Below are positions 1 through 9,668 of a stretch of DNA of 64,000 bases, piece by piece; positions within the stretch are counted from its first letter, which is position 1, and every line of letters starts with the position of its first letter. Location of the stretch: assembly GCF_900111235.1 (NCBI RefSeq), contig NZ_FOJI01000005.1:186001-250000 (forward strand). Reading direction: 5' to 3'. A program made the translations under genes and the position numbers. The notes beneath the pieces were generated by a model. That model was not told the origin of the DNA. It saw nothing but the letters and a program-made list of their open reading frames with translations, and made no database searches. The DNA is from [Clostridium] fimetarium (GTDB lineage Bacteria; Bacillota; Clostridia; Lachnospirales; Lachnospiraceae).

Positions 1-190
1 GGTTAATAAAATTAGAATGTTAGTTGAAAGTTCAAGATTAATAGTGAGTGATACAGAGCTAAGGGTAACGATTTCAATCGGCGCGACTATGGTTAAACCA
101 GACGATACTATAGAATCCATGATAAAAAGAGCCGATTCTTTAATGTATAAAAGCAAAGAGGATGGAAGAAATAGATGTACAGTAGAATAA
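1..190 (+). CDS. GGDEF diguanylate cyclase, C-terminal fragment (cut by window edge)
   Basis: The reading frame is open from base 2 to the stop at 188-190. It gives about 62 residues with the typical end of a GGDEF domain: a VTISIGATM strand, then a helix with RADSLMYKSKEDGRNR. This part follows the catalytic GG(D/E)EF loop and the I-site, which lie outside the window, so it cannot be said whether the cyclase is active. Active members make cyclic di-GMP from two GTP. Confidence 0.85.
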   Translation, partial: VNKIRMLVESSRLIVSDTELRVTISIGATMVKPDDTIESMIKRADSLMYKSKEDGRNRCTVE

Positions 191-241
191 TAAAAATTTA
201 TCTAATAAAAAATGATTAAACTATGAAAGGAAAAGTTGAAT

Positions 242-1405
242 ATGAATTATAGAGTGAATCCGAAAAACAATGATAAATTATCTATACTTGGCTTTGGTTG
301 TATGAGGTTTACAAAAGATGAGAAAGAATTGGAAAAGCAGATAATTTATGCAATAGAAAATGGGGTCAATTATTTTGATACAGCATATATTTATCCAAAT
401 AGCGAAGTCGCTTTAGGACGAGTTCTTGCAAAAGGATATCGTGATCGCGTTAAAATAGCCACCAAAATGCCTCCATACTTAATAAAAAAATACGAAGATT
501 TTGATAAAATTTTTAATGTAGAATTAGGACGTTTGCAAACGACCTATATTGATTATTATTTAATACATATGGTTACAGATGTTAATATTTGGAATAGACT
601 TGTTGAATTAGGCGTTTTAGACTGGATAAAAGAAAAGAAAGAAAATGGACAGATTATTAATATTGGATTTTCTTACCATGGTGGTAAGGATGAATTTATC
701 AAGATCGTAGATGTCTATGAGTGGGAATTTTGCTTGATACAGTATAATTATCTTGACGAGAATAAACAAGCTGGAAAAAGCGGATTACAGTACGCCGCAT
801 CAAAAGGGTTGCCCGTTATGATAATGGAGCCACTGCGAGGTGGGAAGTTAGTTACGAATCTGCCAAAAGAAGTTTATAAAGTATGGGAAAATGCATATGT
901 GAAACGTTCGCCAGCTGAATGGTCATTTCGTTGGATTTGGAATCATCCGGAAGTTACAGTTGTATTGTCAGGGATGAATTCGCAGGAGATGGTAGAAGAA
1001 AATATTAGAGTGGCATCGCAAGCTGAGGCAAATACATTTACAGAAGATGATTTTGAATTGTTTACGCAAGTGCGAACTATTTTAGATGAAAAAATAAAAA
1101 TCCCATGTACAGGATGTAATTATTGCATGCCATGCCCTCACGGTGTAGATATACCAACTTGTTTTTCTTGCTACAATGATAGAGAAATTGAAGGTAAAAT
1201 GTCTGCTTTTGGTAAATATATTATGCAAACTAGCATAATAAGCAAACCTCACAATGCTTCACTTTGTACAAAATGCGGATTATGTGAAAAACATTGTCCA
1301 CAAAACATTGCAATTAGAGACGAGTTATCCAACGTATCAAAAGCGATGGAAAAGTTTTACTATAAACCTTTGAAGTTTTTAATTAAAAAGTTCATGAGAT
1401 TATAA
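242..1405 (+). CDS. Aldo/keto reductase with C-terminal 4Fe-4S ferredoxin domain
   Basis: A 387-residue predicted cytoplasmic oxidoreductase. The N-terminal TIM barrel (about residues 5-270) has the aldo/keto reductase features FDTAYIYPNSE (catalytic Tyr region) and IDYYLIHM. The C-terminal part carries two cysteine groups, CTGCNYCMPCPHGVDIPTC and CTKCGLCEKHCP, expected to hold [4Fe-4S] clusters. This architecture is common in anaerobes (COG1453-type) and suggests an NAD(P)H- or ferredoxin-linked carbonyl reductase; the substrate is unknown. ATG 242 is preferred over TTG 236 because AAAGGA at 226-231 is then about 10 bases upstream. A hairpin follows at 1424. Confidence 0.9.
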   Translation: MNYRVNPKNNDKLSILGFGCMRFTKDEKELEKQIIYAIENGVNYFDTAYIYPNSEVALGRVLAKGYRDRVKIATKMPPYLIKKYEDFDKIFNVELGRLQTTYIDYYLIHMVTDVNIWNRLVELGVLDWIKEKKENGQIINIGFSYHGGKDEFIKIVDVYEWEFCLIQYNYLDENKQAGKSGLQYAASKGLPVMIMEPLRGGKLVTNLPKEVYKVWENAYVKRSPAEWSFRWIWNHPEVTVVLSGMNSQEMVEENIRVASQAEANTFTEDDFELFTQVRTILDEKIKIPCTGCNYCMPCPHGVDIPTCFSCYNDREIEGKMSAFGKYIMQTSIISKPHNASLCTKCGLCEKHCPQNIAIRDELSNVSKAMEKFYYKPLKFLIKKFMRL

Positions 1406-1423
1406 ATAAATGTTAATAAATAT

Positions 1424-1452
1424 ATCCCCTTTGAGATGTTTTCAGAGGGGAT
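1424..1452 (+). terminator. Probable terminator after the aldo/keto reductase
   Basis: ATCCCCT pairs with AGGGGAT round a short inner TGA/TCA stem. It is followed by GTCTTTGTT, a weak U-rich tail. Confidence 0.55.
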
Positions 1453-1922
1453 GTCTTTGTTAGAAAAGGTCAGGAAACAGTCGAGGGGAGACAGCCAAAA
1501 TCATAAGAAAAAAATTTAGTGCAACATTATTAGTGTGGCATTCGTAATACATAGTAGGAGGGAAAAATAAAAGATTTATTGGAAATATAGTTGCAGAATC
1601 AGTTTTCTAAAACTCCAATGAAAATTATAGAATATGGTATGTTTGTCCTATTATATTTTATTCGATTTTATTAAGATTAGAAATAATAAAGTTCCTGAAT
1701 AGGGCGCCTTTTACTTTATGGTGTGACGACGGGGAGCATAAGTTATAATTTTACAATCAAATTTACTTTTAAATGTAAAGAACTTGTTGTATAATATGAG
1801 TTAGATATATTTTTAACATTATTTTGGACTTGATTATTAATTAAAAAAGGGAGAAATATTATGCTATATAAGTTTTTCTATTAGCTTACGTGACTGAATT
1901 GATATTTCGAGAGGGAAATTAA
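1453..1922. other. 470-bp gene-free leader upstream of the SGNH hydrolase
   Basis: No gene of recognisable family is seen. A -10-like TATAAT lies near 1791. Just before the next gene, ATG 1861 with a good ribosome site (AAGGGAG) opens a 7-codon frame (MLYKFFY, stop at 1882-1884), which may be a chance upstream reading frame. The segment around 1695-1745 has unusual GC-rich patches (GGGCGCC, GACGACGGGGAG), but it could not be matched to a known riboswitch. Confidence 0.4.
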
Positions 1923-3530
1923 ATGAATAAAACGAACAAAAAAAGTAAGACAAATAAAATAAAATATATAGTTATTGTTGCTGTCCTATTATCGATTGCA
2001 ATCGGGGCGTTATTCATATACAAAAAATCACCTTTAATTAGCACTGCTATTGAAAATTCTACAAAAGCAAGAGCAACTGAAGTAGCGACAGAATCACACA
2101 TATTGGCAGTGACATTGAACCAGGCATCTTATGAAGAAGAGATTGGGGATACATTTGATATATCTGGAATAGATATGGAGATTACTGCAGATGGTACTAC
2201 GTTAGTAGAATTTGTAGATGGTTCTGCATCAAAAGAATATGATAGCATCGGAGAAAAAATAGAGCTGGTAATGATTACAGATAATTATCATAATTCTAAG
2301 ACAGTAGCAGTAACAATAATTGTCAAAGATACGCAAGCTCCTGTAATAAGTGGAGTTACAGATTGTAGAATTACAGAAGGGCACAAGTTTAACGCCCTTG
2401 GAGGGGTAGCGGCGATAGATAATGCGGATGGAGATGTAAGTAATACATTAGTATGTTCTGCGTATGATACTGATATTGTAGGGACTCAAAGCTTAACGAT
2501 TACAGCGGTAGATAAAAGTGAAAATACATCTAGCATCGATTTTGAATTGGAAGTATTAGCTAAACCCGTTTTAGCGGTTGAGACGGTTCCAATTCTAGAG
2601 AAAACCTATTTAAGTGTATACAAAAACGTAATACCATATGATGGTAAATTGCGCTCTATAACCTGTTGGGGTGATAGCTTAACAAGAGGTCATGGAGCTG
2701 ACAATAGTATTGTAGTAGGTGGAATCAGTGGAGCGACAGAGACAACTACACTCGCAAAACTAACTGGAAATACAGTTTATAATATGGGTGTTAATGGAGA
2801 GGACAGTAGGACTATTGCATCCAGACAAGGTGGCATGGAAATGTATGTGAATAACATTACAATTCCAGCTAGCGGAAGTGTGTCATTTACTAAAATAGTA
2901 TGTGAAGATGGTAATGTAATAGATGTTGCTAGAACCGACAATAATGCGGAAAAAGAATGCTTTAATGCTTGTACAATTGGTGGAATAACTGGAAAGCTTT
3001 CTTATGATGGTGACACATATCTATATACTTTTAAAAGAGCAGTAGATGGAGCAGAACTGGTAATTGTTACTAACACAGCAATTATAACACCAACATCAAT
3101 TGCTAGAAGAGATGATATACTGGTTCTTGAAATGGGTAATAATAACGGATGGGAAGAAGGATTTGGAGATGATAGGTCTCCATCCTATGATGTATTAATT
3201 GCACAGTATGATGCAATGATTGAATATAGTACATGTAAATATTTTATTATTGTTGGTGATACGGATGGATCACAAGAAGAGAGAAACTCTTGGGATGTCG
3301 CATTAAAACAAGCTTATGGTGATCATTATATTAATATGAGAGAGTACTTAGTAACGAATGGGTTAGCAGACTGTGGACTAGTAGCGACATCTGCAGATTT
3401 AGAAATGTCGCAATTGGGAGAAGTACCAGATTCGTTAAAATCAGATTGGTCACATTTGAATTCATATGGATATTATTCAAAAGGGAAAGCGATATATGCA
3501 AAAGGTGTTCAACTAGGATATTGGAAGTAA
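1923..3530 (+). CDS. Surface-anchored SGNH-hydrolase with Ig-like domain
   Basis: A 535-residue protein. An N-terminal basic stretch and one membrane segment (about residues 13-33) suggest an uncleaved anchor or signal peptide. Residues about 135-210 form a bacterial Ig-like domain of the DUF5011 type (DTQAPVISGV ... GTQSLTITAVDKSEN). From about residue 245 the SGNH/GDSL fold starts with GDSLTRGHG (catalytic Ser) and ends with DWSHLNSYGY, which gives the catalytic Asp and His. Family members are esterases or lipases acting on acylated carbohydrates; the substrate here is unknown. ATG 1923 has GAGGGA just upstream. A strong terminator follows at 3584. Confidence 0.8.
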   Translation: MNKTNKKSKTNKIKYIVIVAVLLSIAIGALFIYKKSPLISTAIENSTKARATEVATESHILAVTLNQASYEEEIGDTFDISGIDMEITADGTTLVEFVDGSASKEYDSIGEKIELVMITDNYHNSKTVAVTIIVKDTQAPVISGVTDCRITEGHKFNALGGVAAIDNADGDVSNTLVCSAYDTDIVGTQSLTITAVDKSENTSSIDFELEVLAKPVLAVETVPILEKTYLSVYKNVIPYDGKLRSITCWGDSLTRGHGADNSIVVGGISGATETTTLAKLTGNTVYNMGVNGEDSRTIASRQGGMEMYVNNITIPASGSVSFTKIVCEDGNVIDVARTDNNAEKECFNACTIGGITGKLSYDGDTYLYTFKRAVDGAELVIVTNTAIITPTSIARRDDILVLEMGNNNGWEEGFGDDRSPSYDVLIAQYDAMIEYSTCKYFIIVGDTDGSQEERNSWDVALKQAYGDHYINMREYLVTNGLADCGLVATSADLEMSQLGEVPDSLKSDWSHLNSYGYYSKGKAIYAKGVQLGYWK

Positions 3531-3583
3531 CCAATCAAATTTATGTTAAAAATGTTTCTTGGTAATAATAGAATGATATATAC

Positions 3584-3616
3584 AAAGGGACTATGTGATT
3601 GAGCATAGTCCCTTTT
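3584..3616 (+). terminator. Rho-independent terminator after the SGNH hydrolase
   Basis: AAAGGGACTATG pairs exactly with CATAGTCCCTTT round an 8-base loop, followed by a T run. Confidence 0.85.
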
Positions 3617-3742
3617 ACTTGAGCTAATAATTGTAATTAATTATATGTGGGTATATAATTTAGAGAATAAATTTAGTCGCAATTAATTGATATTAGGAGA
3701 ATTTACAAAGAAAAGAGTAGTATATACGCAAGGGGGATTACT

Positions 3743-4075
3743 ATGGCAAGGCGGTTAAAGGAATATATAAAATATATGGACAAACAGTTGAGTAAAGAAA
3801 TGTCAAAAGAGGAGAAAAGAATATACAAAGATGACCTTCTAATTCAAATTGGATTTTTTCAGCATGAGCGACTTATTCACCTCATTGTTACAATCACCTT
3901 TGCAATATTATCCATGATGTCAATTTTTTGCAGCTTTTCATACCAGAAGGTAGGTTTGTATGTTTTAATTCTACTACTTTTGTCTCTTTTAATTCCTTAC
4001 ATAAAGCATTACTACGTTTTAGAAAATGGCGTGCAAAAATTGTACGTATATTATGATCGATTAAAGAAGGAATAA
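3743..4075 (+). CDS. Small two-helix membrane protein, unknown function
   Basis: A 110-residue protein with a charged, helical N-terminus (about residues 1-45, rich in Lys/Glu) and two hydrophobic segments (about 47-66 and 70-88). A Tyr-rich, basic C-terminus follows. It has a strong AAGGGGG ribosome site. I do not recognise the family with certainty. The layout suggests a helical hairpin in the membrane with both ends in the cytoplasm. It stands alone between a terminator and the rhodanese gene. Confidence 0.7.
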   Translation: MARRLKEYIKYMDKQLSKEMSKEEKRIYKDDLLIQIGFFQHERLIHLIVTITFAILSMMSIFCSFSYQKVGLYVLILLLLSLLIPYIKHYYVLENGVQKLYVYYDRLKKE

Positions 4076-4236
4076 AATAGGTGTGAGTTTTTAAATTGTA
4101 TAAGTGATTAAGTTACGGATAATAATACAAATGCTGATATAATGATAATTAGAAGACAATAAATTATAAATTTTTTATAAAATAATTTCAATCTATAAAA
4201 AATTAATTTTCTTAAGAATTTAGGAGGAACAATAAG

Positions 4237-4557
4237 ATGTTTGGATTTTTGAAAAGCGATAAAGACAAAGCCATAAATGTAAATGATATGGATAATTTGA
4301 TAGGAAAAGTGGAACTGGTCGATATTAGAGAGCCTTATGAGTTTAAAGGTGGAAGCATAAGGACAGCCAAGAATATTCCTATGGGTAATCTTTTAAATGA
4401 ACCTAACAAATATTTAAACAAAGAGAAAGCATACTATATTATGTGTCAATCAGGTGGAAGAAGTGGAAGAACTTGTAGAGCACTTTTAAAACAAGGATAT
4501 AATGTAATAAATGTTTCAGGCGGAATGGGTTCATATGTAGGAACGAAGAGAAAGTAG
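4237..4557 (+). CDS. Rhodanese-like sulfurtransferase
   Basis: A single-domain rhodanese of 106 residues. It shows the family pattern VDIREPYEFKGGSIRTAKNIPMG and the active-site loop CQSGGRSGR with the catalytic cysteine at residue 70. Such proteins carry sulfane sulfur as a cysteine persulfide, in the cytoplasm. ATG 4237 follows an AGGAGG site. It converges on a thioredoxin-reductase-like gene with a shared bidirectional terminator, so a link to thiol redox chemistry is plausible but inferred from position only. Confidence 0.9.
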   Translation: MFGFLKSDKDKAINVNDMDNLIGKVELVDIREPYEFKGGSIRTAKNIPMGNLLNEPNKYLNKEKAYYIMCQSGGRSGRTCRALLKQGYNVINVSGGMGSYVGTKRK

Positions 4558-4562
4558 ATAAA

Positions 4563-4606
4563 GTAGATAAAGAGGCAGGCCCATTTGGGCCTGCTTCTTT
4601 ATCTAC
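4563..4606. terminator. Strong bidirectional terminator between convergent genes
   Basis: A 20-bp stem (4563-4582 with 4587-4606, one G-U pair) closes an ATTT loop. The stem contains GGCAGGCCC/GGGCCTGC and is flanked by A-rich and T-rich sequence, so it can serve both the rhodanese gene and the opposite flavoprotein gene. Confidence 0.9.
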
Positions 4607-4620
4607 ATTTTGTGGATATA

Positions 4621-5475
4621 TTAATTTCTAAGATATTTTATAATTTCAGTACCTGCAAGTGCACCTTCATATACTGCTTTCGATATCTGCAATAATCCAC
4701 CAGTACAGTCACCAGCAGCATATAGGCCAGGAATGTTAGTAGCCATTGTTTCATCTGTTACAATTTTATTGTTTTCTATTCTTGCTCCCAGTTTTTTAGC
4801 AAGATCAACACTTCCTGCTACTCCTATGGCAATAAATAAGCCAGAAATACTAAGCGAACTTCCGTCTATGAAGTTGATTCCTTCAAGTACCTCATCTCCG
4901 GAAAGGGATTCGATTTTATTTGTATTTAGTTTGATGAGATCTGGAATAAAAGTAGTTGGTTCCTTACCATTTGTTACAATCGTAACAGAATTGGAGGTTG
5001 GAAGTAAATCAAGTGCTTCGTGAATCGCATATTCTCCATTGCCTAAAACTGCTACATCTTTTCCTCTATAAAAAAATGCATCGCATACAGCACAGTAACT
5101 AACTCCGTGGCCCTCGAATTCCTTCAGACCTTTTATTGATGGAGTTGTTCGAGAAGAACCAGTAGCAATTACGATGCTATCAGCAAGATATTCATTTTCT
5201 TTTGTTAATACAGCTAGTTTGTCGTTATAGGAGATACCAACAACTTCTTCAGTTAACATTTTCGCACCAAGTCTTTTGGCTTGAACAATTCCATTTTGTA
5301 TAAGGTCCTTGCCAGAAATTGGTTGCTCAAACCCATAGTAATTTTCTATTTCAGAAGCTTTTCCTAAAGAACCAGAATCTTTTCCTATGATTGTAGTATC
5401 TATTCCGGCTCTAGTTGTATATAAAGCTGTAGAGATTCCGGCTGGACCATTTCCAATGATAATTACATTTGACAT
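4621..5475 (-). CDS. Thioredoxin-reductase-like FAD/NAD(P) disulfide oxidoreductase
   Basis: A 284-residue flavoprotein of the low-molecular-weight thioredoxin reductase class. The FAD-binding GNGPAG is at residues 8-13, ATG in the VIATGSS motif near 104, the redox-active CAVC at 128-131, the NAD(P)-binding segment VLGNGEYA near 143-150 and the final GLYAAGDCTGG. GNGPAG and GNGEYA differ slightly from the usual GGGPAG and GGGDSA, so electron donor and partner may differ from classical TrxB. Family members reduce thioredoxin or similar dithiol proteins in the cytoplasm. It is shorter than E. coli TrxB (about 320). Confidence 0.85.
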   Translation of the reverse strand: MSNVIIIGNGPAGISTALYTTRAGIDTTIIGKDSGSLGKASEIENYYGFEQPISGKDLIQNGIVQAKRLGAKMLTEEVVGISYNDKLAVLTKENEYLADSIVIATGSSRTTPSIKGLKEFEGHGVSYCAVCDAFFYRGKDVAVLGNGEYAIHEALDLLPTSNSVTIVTNGKEPTTFIPDLIKLNTNKIESLSGDEVLEGINFIDGSSLSISGLFIAIGVAGSVDLAKKLGARIENNKIVTDETMATNIPGLYAAGDCTGGLLQISKAVYEGALAGTEIIKYLRN

Positions 5476-5571
5476 TTTAATTTCCGCCTTTCCTATATAT
5501 AAGTGTTATCTTAATATGCAGTATTTGTTTCCGTTTATATTGTAAATTATAACAAGGGTTATCATATTGGT

Positions 5572-5680
5572 CAATATCAATATTATATACATGACATTAT
5601 ATACACGATTCAATCTCAATATTATATATACGATTCAATCTCAATATTATATACACGATTGAATTTCATTATTATATATA
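5572..5680. repeat. 25-bp AT-rich tandem repeat, about 4 copies
   Basis: Units starting at 5596, 5621 and 5646 read ATTATATACACGATTCAATC plus TCAAT, with few changes. Partial units flank them. The array sits in the 393-bp gap between two divergent genes, upstream of uvsE. No gene is seen in the rest of that gap (5476-5868). Confidence 0.8.
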
Positions 5681-5868
5681 AGTTTAAATAGTTAATCGCA
5701 GCAATCGCAGTAAGAATGGAAATAAGAACTATATAATGCTATAATAAAATTGGTTTTATATAAAATACAAATAATTTTTGCAAATGGCGATGTAATAGAT
5801 AAATTTCGTTAAGAATATGATAGAAAAACATTTAATATTAAGAGGAAATATATACTAGGAGGTTACTA

Positions 5869-7125
5869 ATGAGTATAGGATATGCATGTATTGCTATTGG
5901 ACTAAAGGGTGCAGATCAAAAAAGTTGCATCACAAAAAATGCGAGTGAAGCGAAACTGAATGAACTGATTGAACATAATTTAAATGTTCTTGAAGTCATG
6001 ATTGATTATAATATTAAAAATAATATCAAGTTATTTAGAATCAGCTCTGACATAATACCATTTGGATCAAGTCCAGTGAATAATCTTAAATGGTGGGAGA
6101 TATTTGAAAGCATCTTTCAAAGAATTGGAAGTAAAATAAAAAAAGCTAGTATGAGAGTGTCAATGCATCCTGGGCAATATACAGTCTTGAATTCTTTAAA
6201 TGAAGATGTTGTGAATAGAGCAATCCTGGATTTAGAATATAGTGCACGCGTACTTGACAGCCTTGAATTAAGTGCCAAACATAAGATTATTTTGCATATT
6301 GGCGGGGTCTATCAAGACAAGGAACAGGCCATTCAAAGGTTTTGTGAAAATTATAATCTTTTAAATGAAGCGGTCAAACGAAGACTTGTAATTGAAAATG
6401 ATGACAGAAGTTATAATATTTCTGATGTCTTTCAGATAGGCATAAATATGAAGATACCAGTTGTTTTCGATAACCTTCATAATAAAGTGAATCCATATGA
6501 TAGTAATCTTGATGAGGTATATTGGATAAATGAGTGTAAAAAAACATGGAAAGAAGTTGATGGCGTACCAAAGATTCATTATTCACAGCAGGCGCAGGAT
6601 AAGAGAGTCGGTTCTCATTCCGGTACAATTAGGATCAATGAATTCATCGAATTTTATAATCAAATTGATTATGATAACATCGACATCATGTTGGAAGTGA
6701 AAGATAAAAATCTTTCAGCAGTCAAATGTATCAACTGTACATCCACTGAAAGAAAAATTAAAACACTTGAGTTAGAATGGAGCAGGTATAAGTATAAGGT
6801 GCTTGAATGTTCACAAGAACATTATTTGATGATAAGAAAACTATTGATAAATAAAGCTGATTATCCGGCAATTGCATTTTATAATATTATCGAGGATGCA
6901 TTGCAAAAAGACATTAATAGTGAAAATTCAGTAAATGCGGCACAGCACGTTTGGGGGTATTTCAAAAACAAGGTAACAGAAGCAGAAAAACGATCATGCT
7001 TAAAAAGTATAGAGCTTTTAAAAAAAGGAGAAATATCTTCAAAGTCCACAAAAAATATTTTGTGGAGACTGACTGTGAAATATGATGAAAAATATCTTCT
7101 AGATTCTTATTATTTTGATTTGTAA
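5869..7125 (+). CDS. uvsE: UV DNA damage endonuclease UvsE/UvdE
   Basis: A 418-residue repair enzyme. Residues about 1-290 form the UVDE TIM barrel, with family signatures IGYACIAIGL at the N-terminus, LFRISSDIIPFGS, RVSMHPGQYTVLNS (metal-binding His), ILHIGGVYQDK and VFDNLHNKVNP. The enzyme cuts 5' of UV photoproducts and some abasic sites and starts an alternative excision repair. The last ~120 residues are a helical extension common in clostridial members. The start has a near-consensus AGGAGG site. It appears monocistronic. Confidence 0.9.
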   Translation: MSIGYACIAIGLKGADQKSCITKNASEAKLNELIEHNLNVLEVMIDYNIKNNIKLFRISSDIIPFGSSPVNNLKWWEIFESIFQRIGSKIKKASMRVSMHPGQYTVLNSLNEDVVNRAILDLEYSARVLDSLELSAKHKIILHIGGVYQDKEQAIQRFCENYNLLNEAVKRRLVIENDDRSYNISDVFQIGINMKIPVVFDNLHNKVNPYDSNLDEVYWINECKKTWKEVDGVPKIHYSQQAQDKRVGSHSGTIRINEFIEFYNQIDYDNIDIMLEVKDKNLSAVKCINCTSTERKIKTLELEWSRYKYKVLECSQEHYLMIRKLLINKADYPAIAFYNIIEDALQKDINSENSVNAAQHVWGYFKNKVTEAEKRSCLKSIELLKKGEISSKSTKNILWRLTVKYDEKYLLDSYYFDL

Positions 7126-7288
7126 ATTGCTAAAATTAATTTTATATAAATTCATGAACTATAGATAAGTTAAAATTATTACTACAGCAAGTGCTTCGGT
7201 ATAATAAATCATTAGAAGCAAATACTAAATAAGGCTTCAAAGAACAAAAATATAAGGAAATGAACATGAAAATATATATGGAAAAAAT

Positions 7289-7333
7289 ACAAGAAATAAT
7301 ACAAGAAATAATACAAGGAATAATACAAGAAAA
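7289..7333. repeat. Short AATAATACAAG-type tandem repeats
   Basis: Three or more copies of an 11-12-bp unit (AATACAAGAAAT / AATACAAGGAAT) lie just upstream of selO in an otherwise empty 242-bp gap. Confidence 0.6.
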
Positions 7334-7367
7334 GTGATTAACAAGGAATACAAGAAAAGGAGACTCC

Positions 7368-8843
7368 ATGATAGAAAAAAAAGCAATCATAGAAGCAGGA
7401 TGGAATTTTGATAACAGTTATGCTCGTTTGCCAAAATCGTTTTTTACAAGACAATCTCCTGCCCCTGTAGGCACACCGAAGCTTGTTATTCTCAACCATG
7501 AATTGGCGATATCGCTGGGATTGGATGAACAGGCGCTTCAAAGTAAGGATGCGGTAGCAATTTTTGCGGGGAATCAGATTCCTGAAGGGGCGCTGCCAAT
7601 TGCGCAAGCTTACGCAGGGCATCAATTCGGCCATTTTACTATGCTAGGTGACGGCCGGGCGATTCTTTTAGGGGAACAAATTACGCCACTTGGTGAGCGT
7701 TTTGATATTCAACTCAAGGGTTCTGGTAGAACGCCATACTCTCGCGGAGGCGATGGAAGAGCGGCAATTGGACCTATGCTTCGCGAATACATCATTAGCG
7801 AAGCAATGCATGCGATGGGAATTGCAACTACACGTAGCTTAGCAGTTGTGACCACGGGTGAGTCAATTATTCGTGAAAAAGAACAGCCTGGTGCAATCCT
7901 TACCAGAGTGGCAAAAAGCCATGTGCGCGTTGGAACGTTTCAATATGTTTCCCAGTGGGGAACCGTTGAGGATTTGAGGATTTTAGCTGATTACACATTG
8001 CAAAGACATTTCCCTGTAGTTAATGATGTTGAAAATCGTTATCTTTACTTACTTCAAGAAGTCATCAAGCGTCAGGCCATCTTGATTGCAAAATGGCAAT
8101 TAGTTGGATTTATTCATGGAGTGATGAACACTGATAACATGGCCATTAGTGGGGAAACCATTGATTATGGACCTTGCGCTTTTATGGATGCTTATGACCC
8201 AGCAACCGTATTTAGCTCTATTGACACGAAAGGCCGCTATTCATATGGGAATCAGCCGCAAATGGCCGCTTGGAATTTAGCTAGATTTGCCGAAACGCTA
8301 GTACCTATATTACATGCCAACCAGGATAAAGCTGTTGAAATTGCGCAAAATGCGATTACAGAGTTTGCGGACTTGTATCATAGTAATTGGATAGCAGGAA
8401 TGAGAGCAAAATTGGGGATATTTAACGAAGAGCCAGACGATGAAGCGCTTATTCAAGACCTATTAAGTATAATGCAAGAGTATCATGCAGATTACACCAA
8501 TACCTTTCGAGCATTAACAGTTGATAAACTAAAAGATTCTAGCATGTTTAAAACGGCGGAATTTGAACAGTGGTATGTACAGTGGCAGGTAAGACTTAGC
8601 AGGCAGCAGGAAACGATAGATGCCGCCCACGAGTTGATGCGAAGTTGCAACCCTACGATAATTCCTCGCAACCATCGGGTAGAAGAATCACTAGAATCCG
8701 CAGAAAATAAGAAAGATTATAGCTTGATGAATCGGCTTCTAGATGTTATTTCGAAGCCTTATGCATATTTTCCAGAACAAAATGATTACTATACACTTCC
8801 TGAACAATCAACTCAACCTTATCGAACCTATTGTGGAACATAA
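7368..8843 (+). CDS. selO: Protein adenylyltransferase SelO (YdiU family)
   Basis: A 491-residue pseudokinase-fold enzyme that transfers AMP from ATP to Ser/Thr/Tyr of target proteins, linked to redox stress in E. coli. The characteristic blocks are present: [64 protein letters not shown] (catalytic Asn/Asp region) and [13 protein letters not shown]. The tail has Cys489 in YCGT, where other SelO proteins carry a near-terminal Cys or Sec. Base composition is visibly GC-richer than the flanking genes, with many GCG and CGC codons, which suggests acquisition by transfer. ATG 7368 follows AAGGAG. Confidence 0.93.
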   Translation: MIEKKAIIEAGWNFDNSYARLPKSFFTRQSPAPVGTPKLVILNHELAISLGLDEQALQSKDAVAIFAGNQIPEGALPIAQAYAGHQFGHFTMLGDGRAILLGEQITPLGERFDIQLKGSGRTPYSRGGDGRAAIGPMLREYIISEAMHAMGIATTRSLAVVTTGESIIREKEQPGAILTRVAKSHVRVGTFQYVSQWGTVEDLRILADYTLQRHFPVVNDVENRYLYLLQEVIKRQAILIAKWQLVGFIHGVMNTDNMAISGETIDYGPCAFMDAYDPATVFSSIDTKGRYSYGNQPQMAAWNLARFAETLVPILHANQDKAVEIAQNAITEFADLYHSNWIAGMRAKLGIFNEEPDDEALIQDLLSIMQEYHADYTNTFRALTVDKLKDSSMFKTAEFEQWYVQWQVRLSRQQETIDAAHELMRSCNPTIIPRNHRVEESLESAENKKDYSLMNRLLDVISKPYAYFPEQNDYYTLPEQSTQPYRTYCGT

Positions 8844-8900
8844 ATTCAAAAAAAGTATTTCAACTATAAAATTGATGAAGAGTATTATTTCATTTGGTAT

Positions 8901-8942
8901 TTATAATGATATAGCATAGATATCTATGCTATATCATTATAA
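8901..8942. terminator. Perfect 42-bp palindrome after selO
   Basis: Two exactly complementary 21-bp arms meet at a central GATATC with no loop. There is no U tract directly after it, so it may act as a terminator, a cruciform or a protein-binding site; the role is uncertain. Confidence 0.55.
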
Positions 8943-9066
8943 AAATATTGGTAAAAAGATAAATCTTGACGTTTTGTGTAGATAATGTATGTTACACTAG
9001 ATACATGTATAATAGATAAACATTTTTTAAATAGAAACACATATAAATATATGAGCTTGGACGGTG

Positions 9067-9606
9067 ATGAAAATCAAGAAATTACCCAATATTATTACTA
9101 TGATGAGAATTGTCTTTTCACCGATATTATTATTTATAAATCCATTAACTCCTCTATTTTTATTGATCTATGTTATTTGCGGTTTAAGTGATGCGTTGGA
9201 TGGATATCTTGCCAGAAGAAGTGGAGCAACAAGCCATTTTGGAGCAACACTTGACAGTATTGCAGATACTATATTTTTTGTCATAATATTGGTGGTATTT
9301 ATACCACGGGTTAAAATCCCATCGGAAATAGCTGTTTGGATATTAGGAATTGCGTTAATTCGTTTGGTATCACTGGCTATAGGCTTTTATAAATATCACG
9401 GATTTGCATTTCTACATACATATGCGAACAAAATAACTGGACTAGTATTATTTTGTTTTCCATTGCTATATTTTTGCACAGGGATAATAATTACTTCTTG
9501 GTTTATATGCATCTGTGCAAGTATCTGTGCAATTGAAGAATTATTAATTAATTTAATATCAAAAAAATTGGCGCTAGATATTAAAAGTATATTTCATAGA
9601 AATTAA
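9067..9606 (+). CDS. CDP-alcohol phosphatidyltransferase (PgsA/PssA-like)
   Basis: A 179-residue integral membrane enzyme of phospholipid synthesis. It contains the complete family motif D-x3-DG-x2-AR-x8-G-x3-D-x3-D in SDALDGYLARRSGATSHFGA..DSIAD, near residues 40-65, which binds the metal ions and CDP-diacylglycerol. Several hydrophobic helices follow. The acceptor alcohol (glycerol-3-phosphate, serine or another) cannot be told from the sequence. Two starts are possible, GTG 9064 and ATG 9067; the ribosome site is weak in both cases. Confidence 0.88.
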   Translation: MKIKKLPNIITMMRIVFSPILLFINPLTPLFLLIYVICGLSDALDGYLARRSGATSHFGATLDSIADTIFFVIILVVFIPRVKIPSEIAVWILGIALIRLVSLAIGFYKYHGFAFLHTYANKITGLVLFCFPLLYFCTGIIITSWFICICASICAIEELLINLISKKLALDIKSIFHRN

Positions 9607-9668
9607 TGAGTCTTTTTTATTATAGATAAGTTATTAATTAAAAAATAAGATGAGGGTAAGGAGAAATA

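Noticed and set aside
1685-1750. Cyclic-di-GMP riboswitch before the SGNH hydrolase
   Set aside because: A GC-rich patch and a nearby GGDEF gene suggested it, but the conserved GEMM core could not be recognised.
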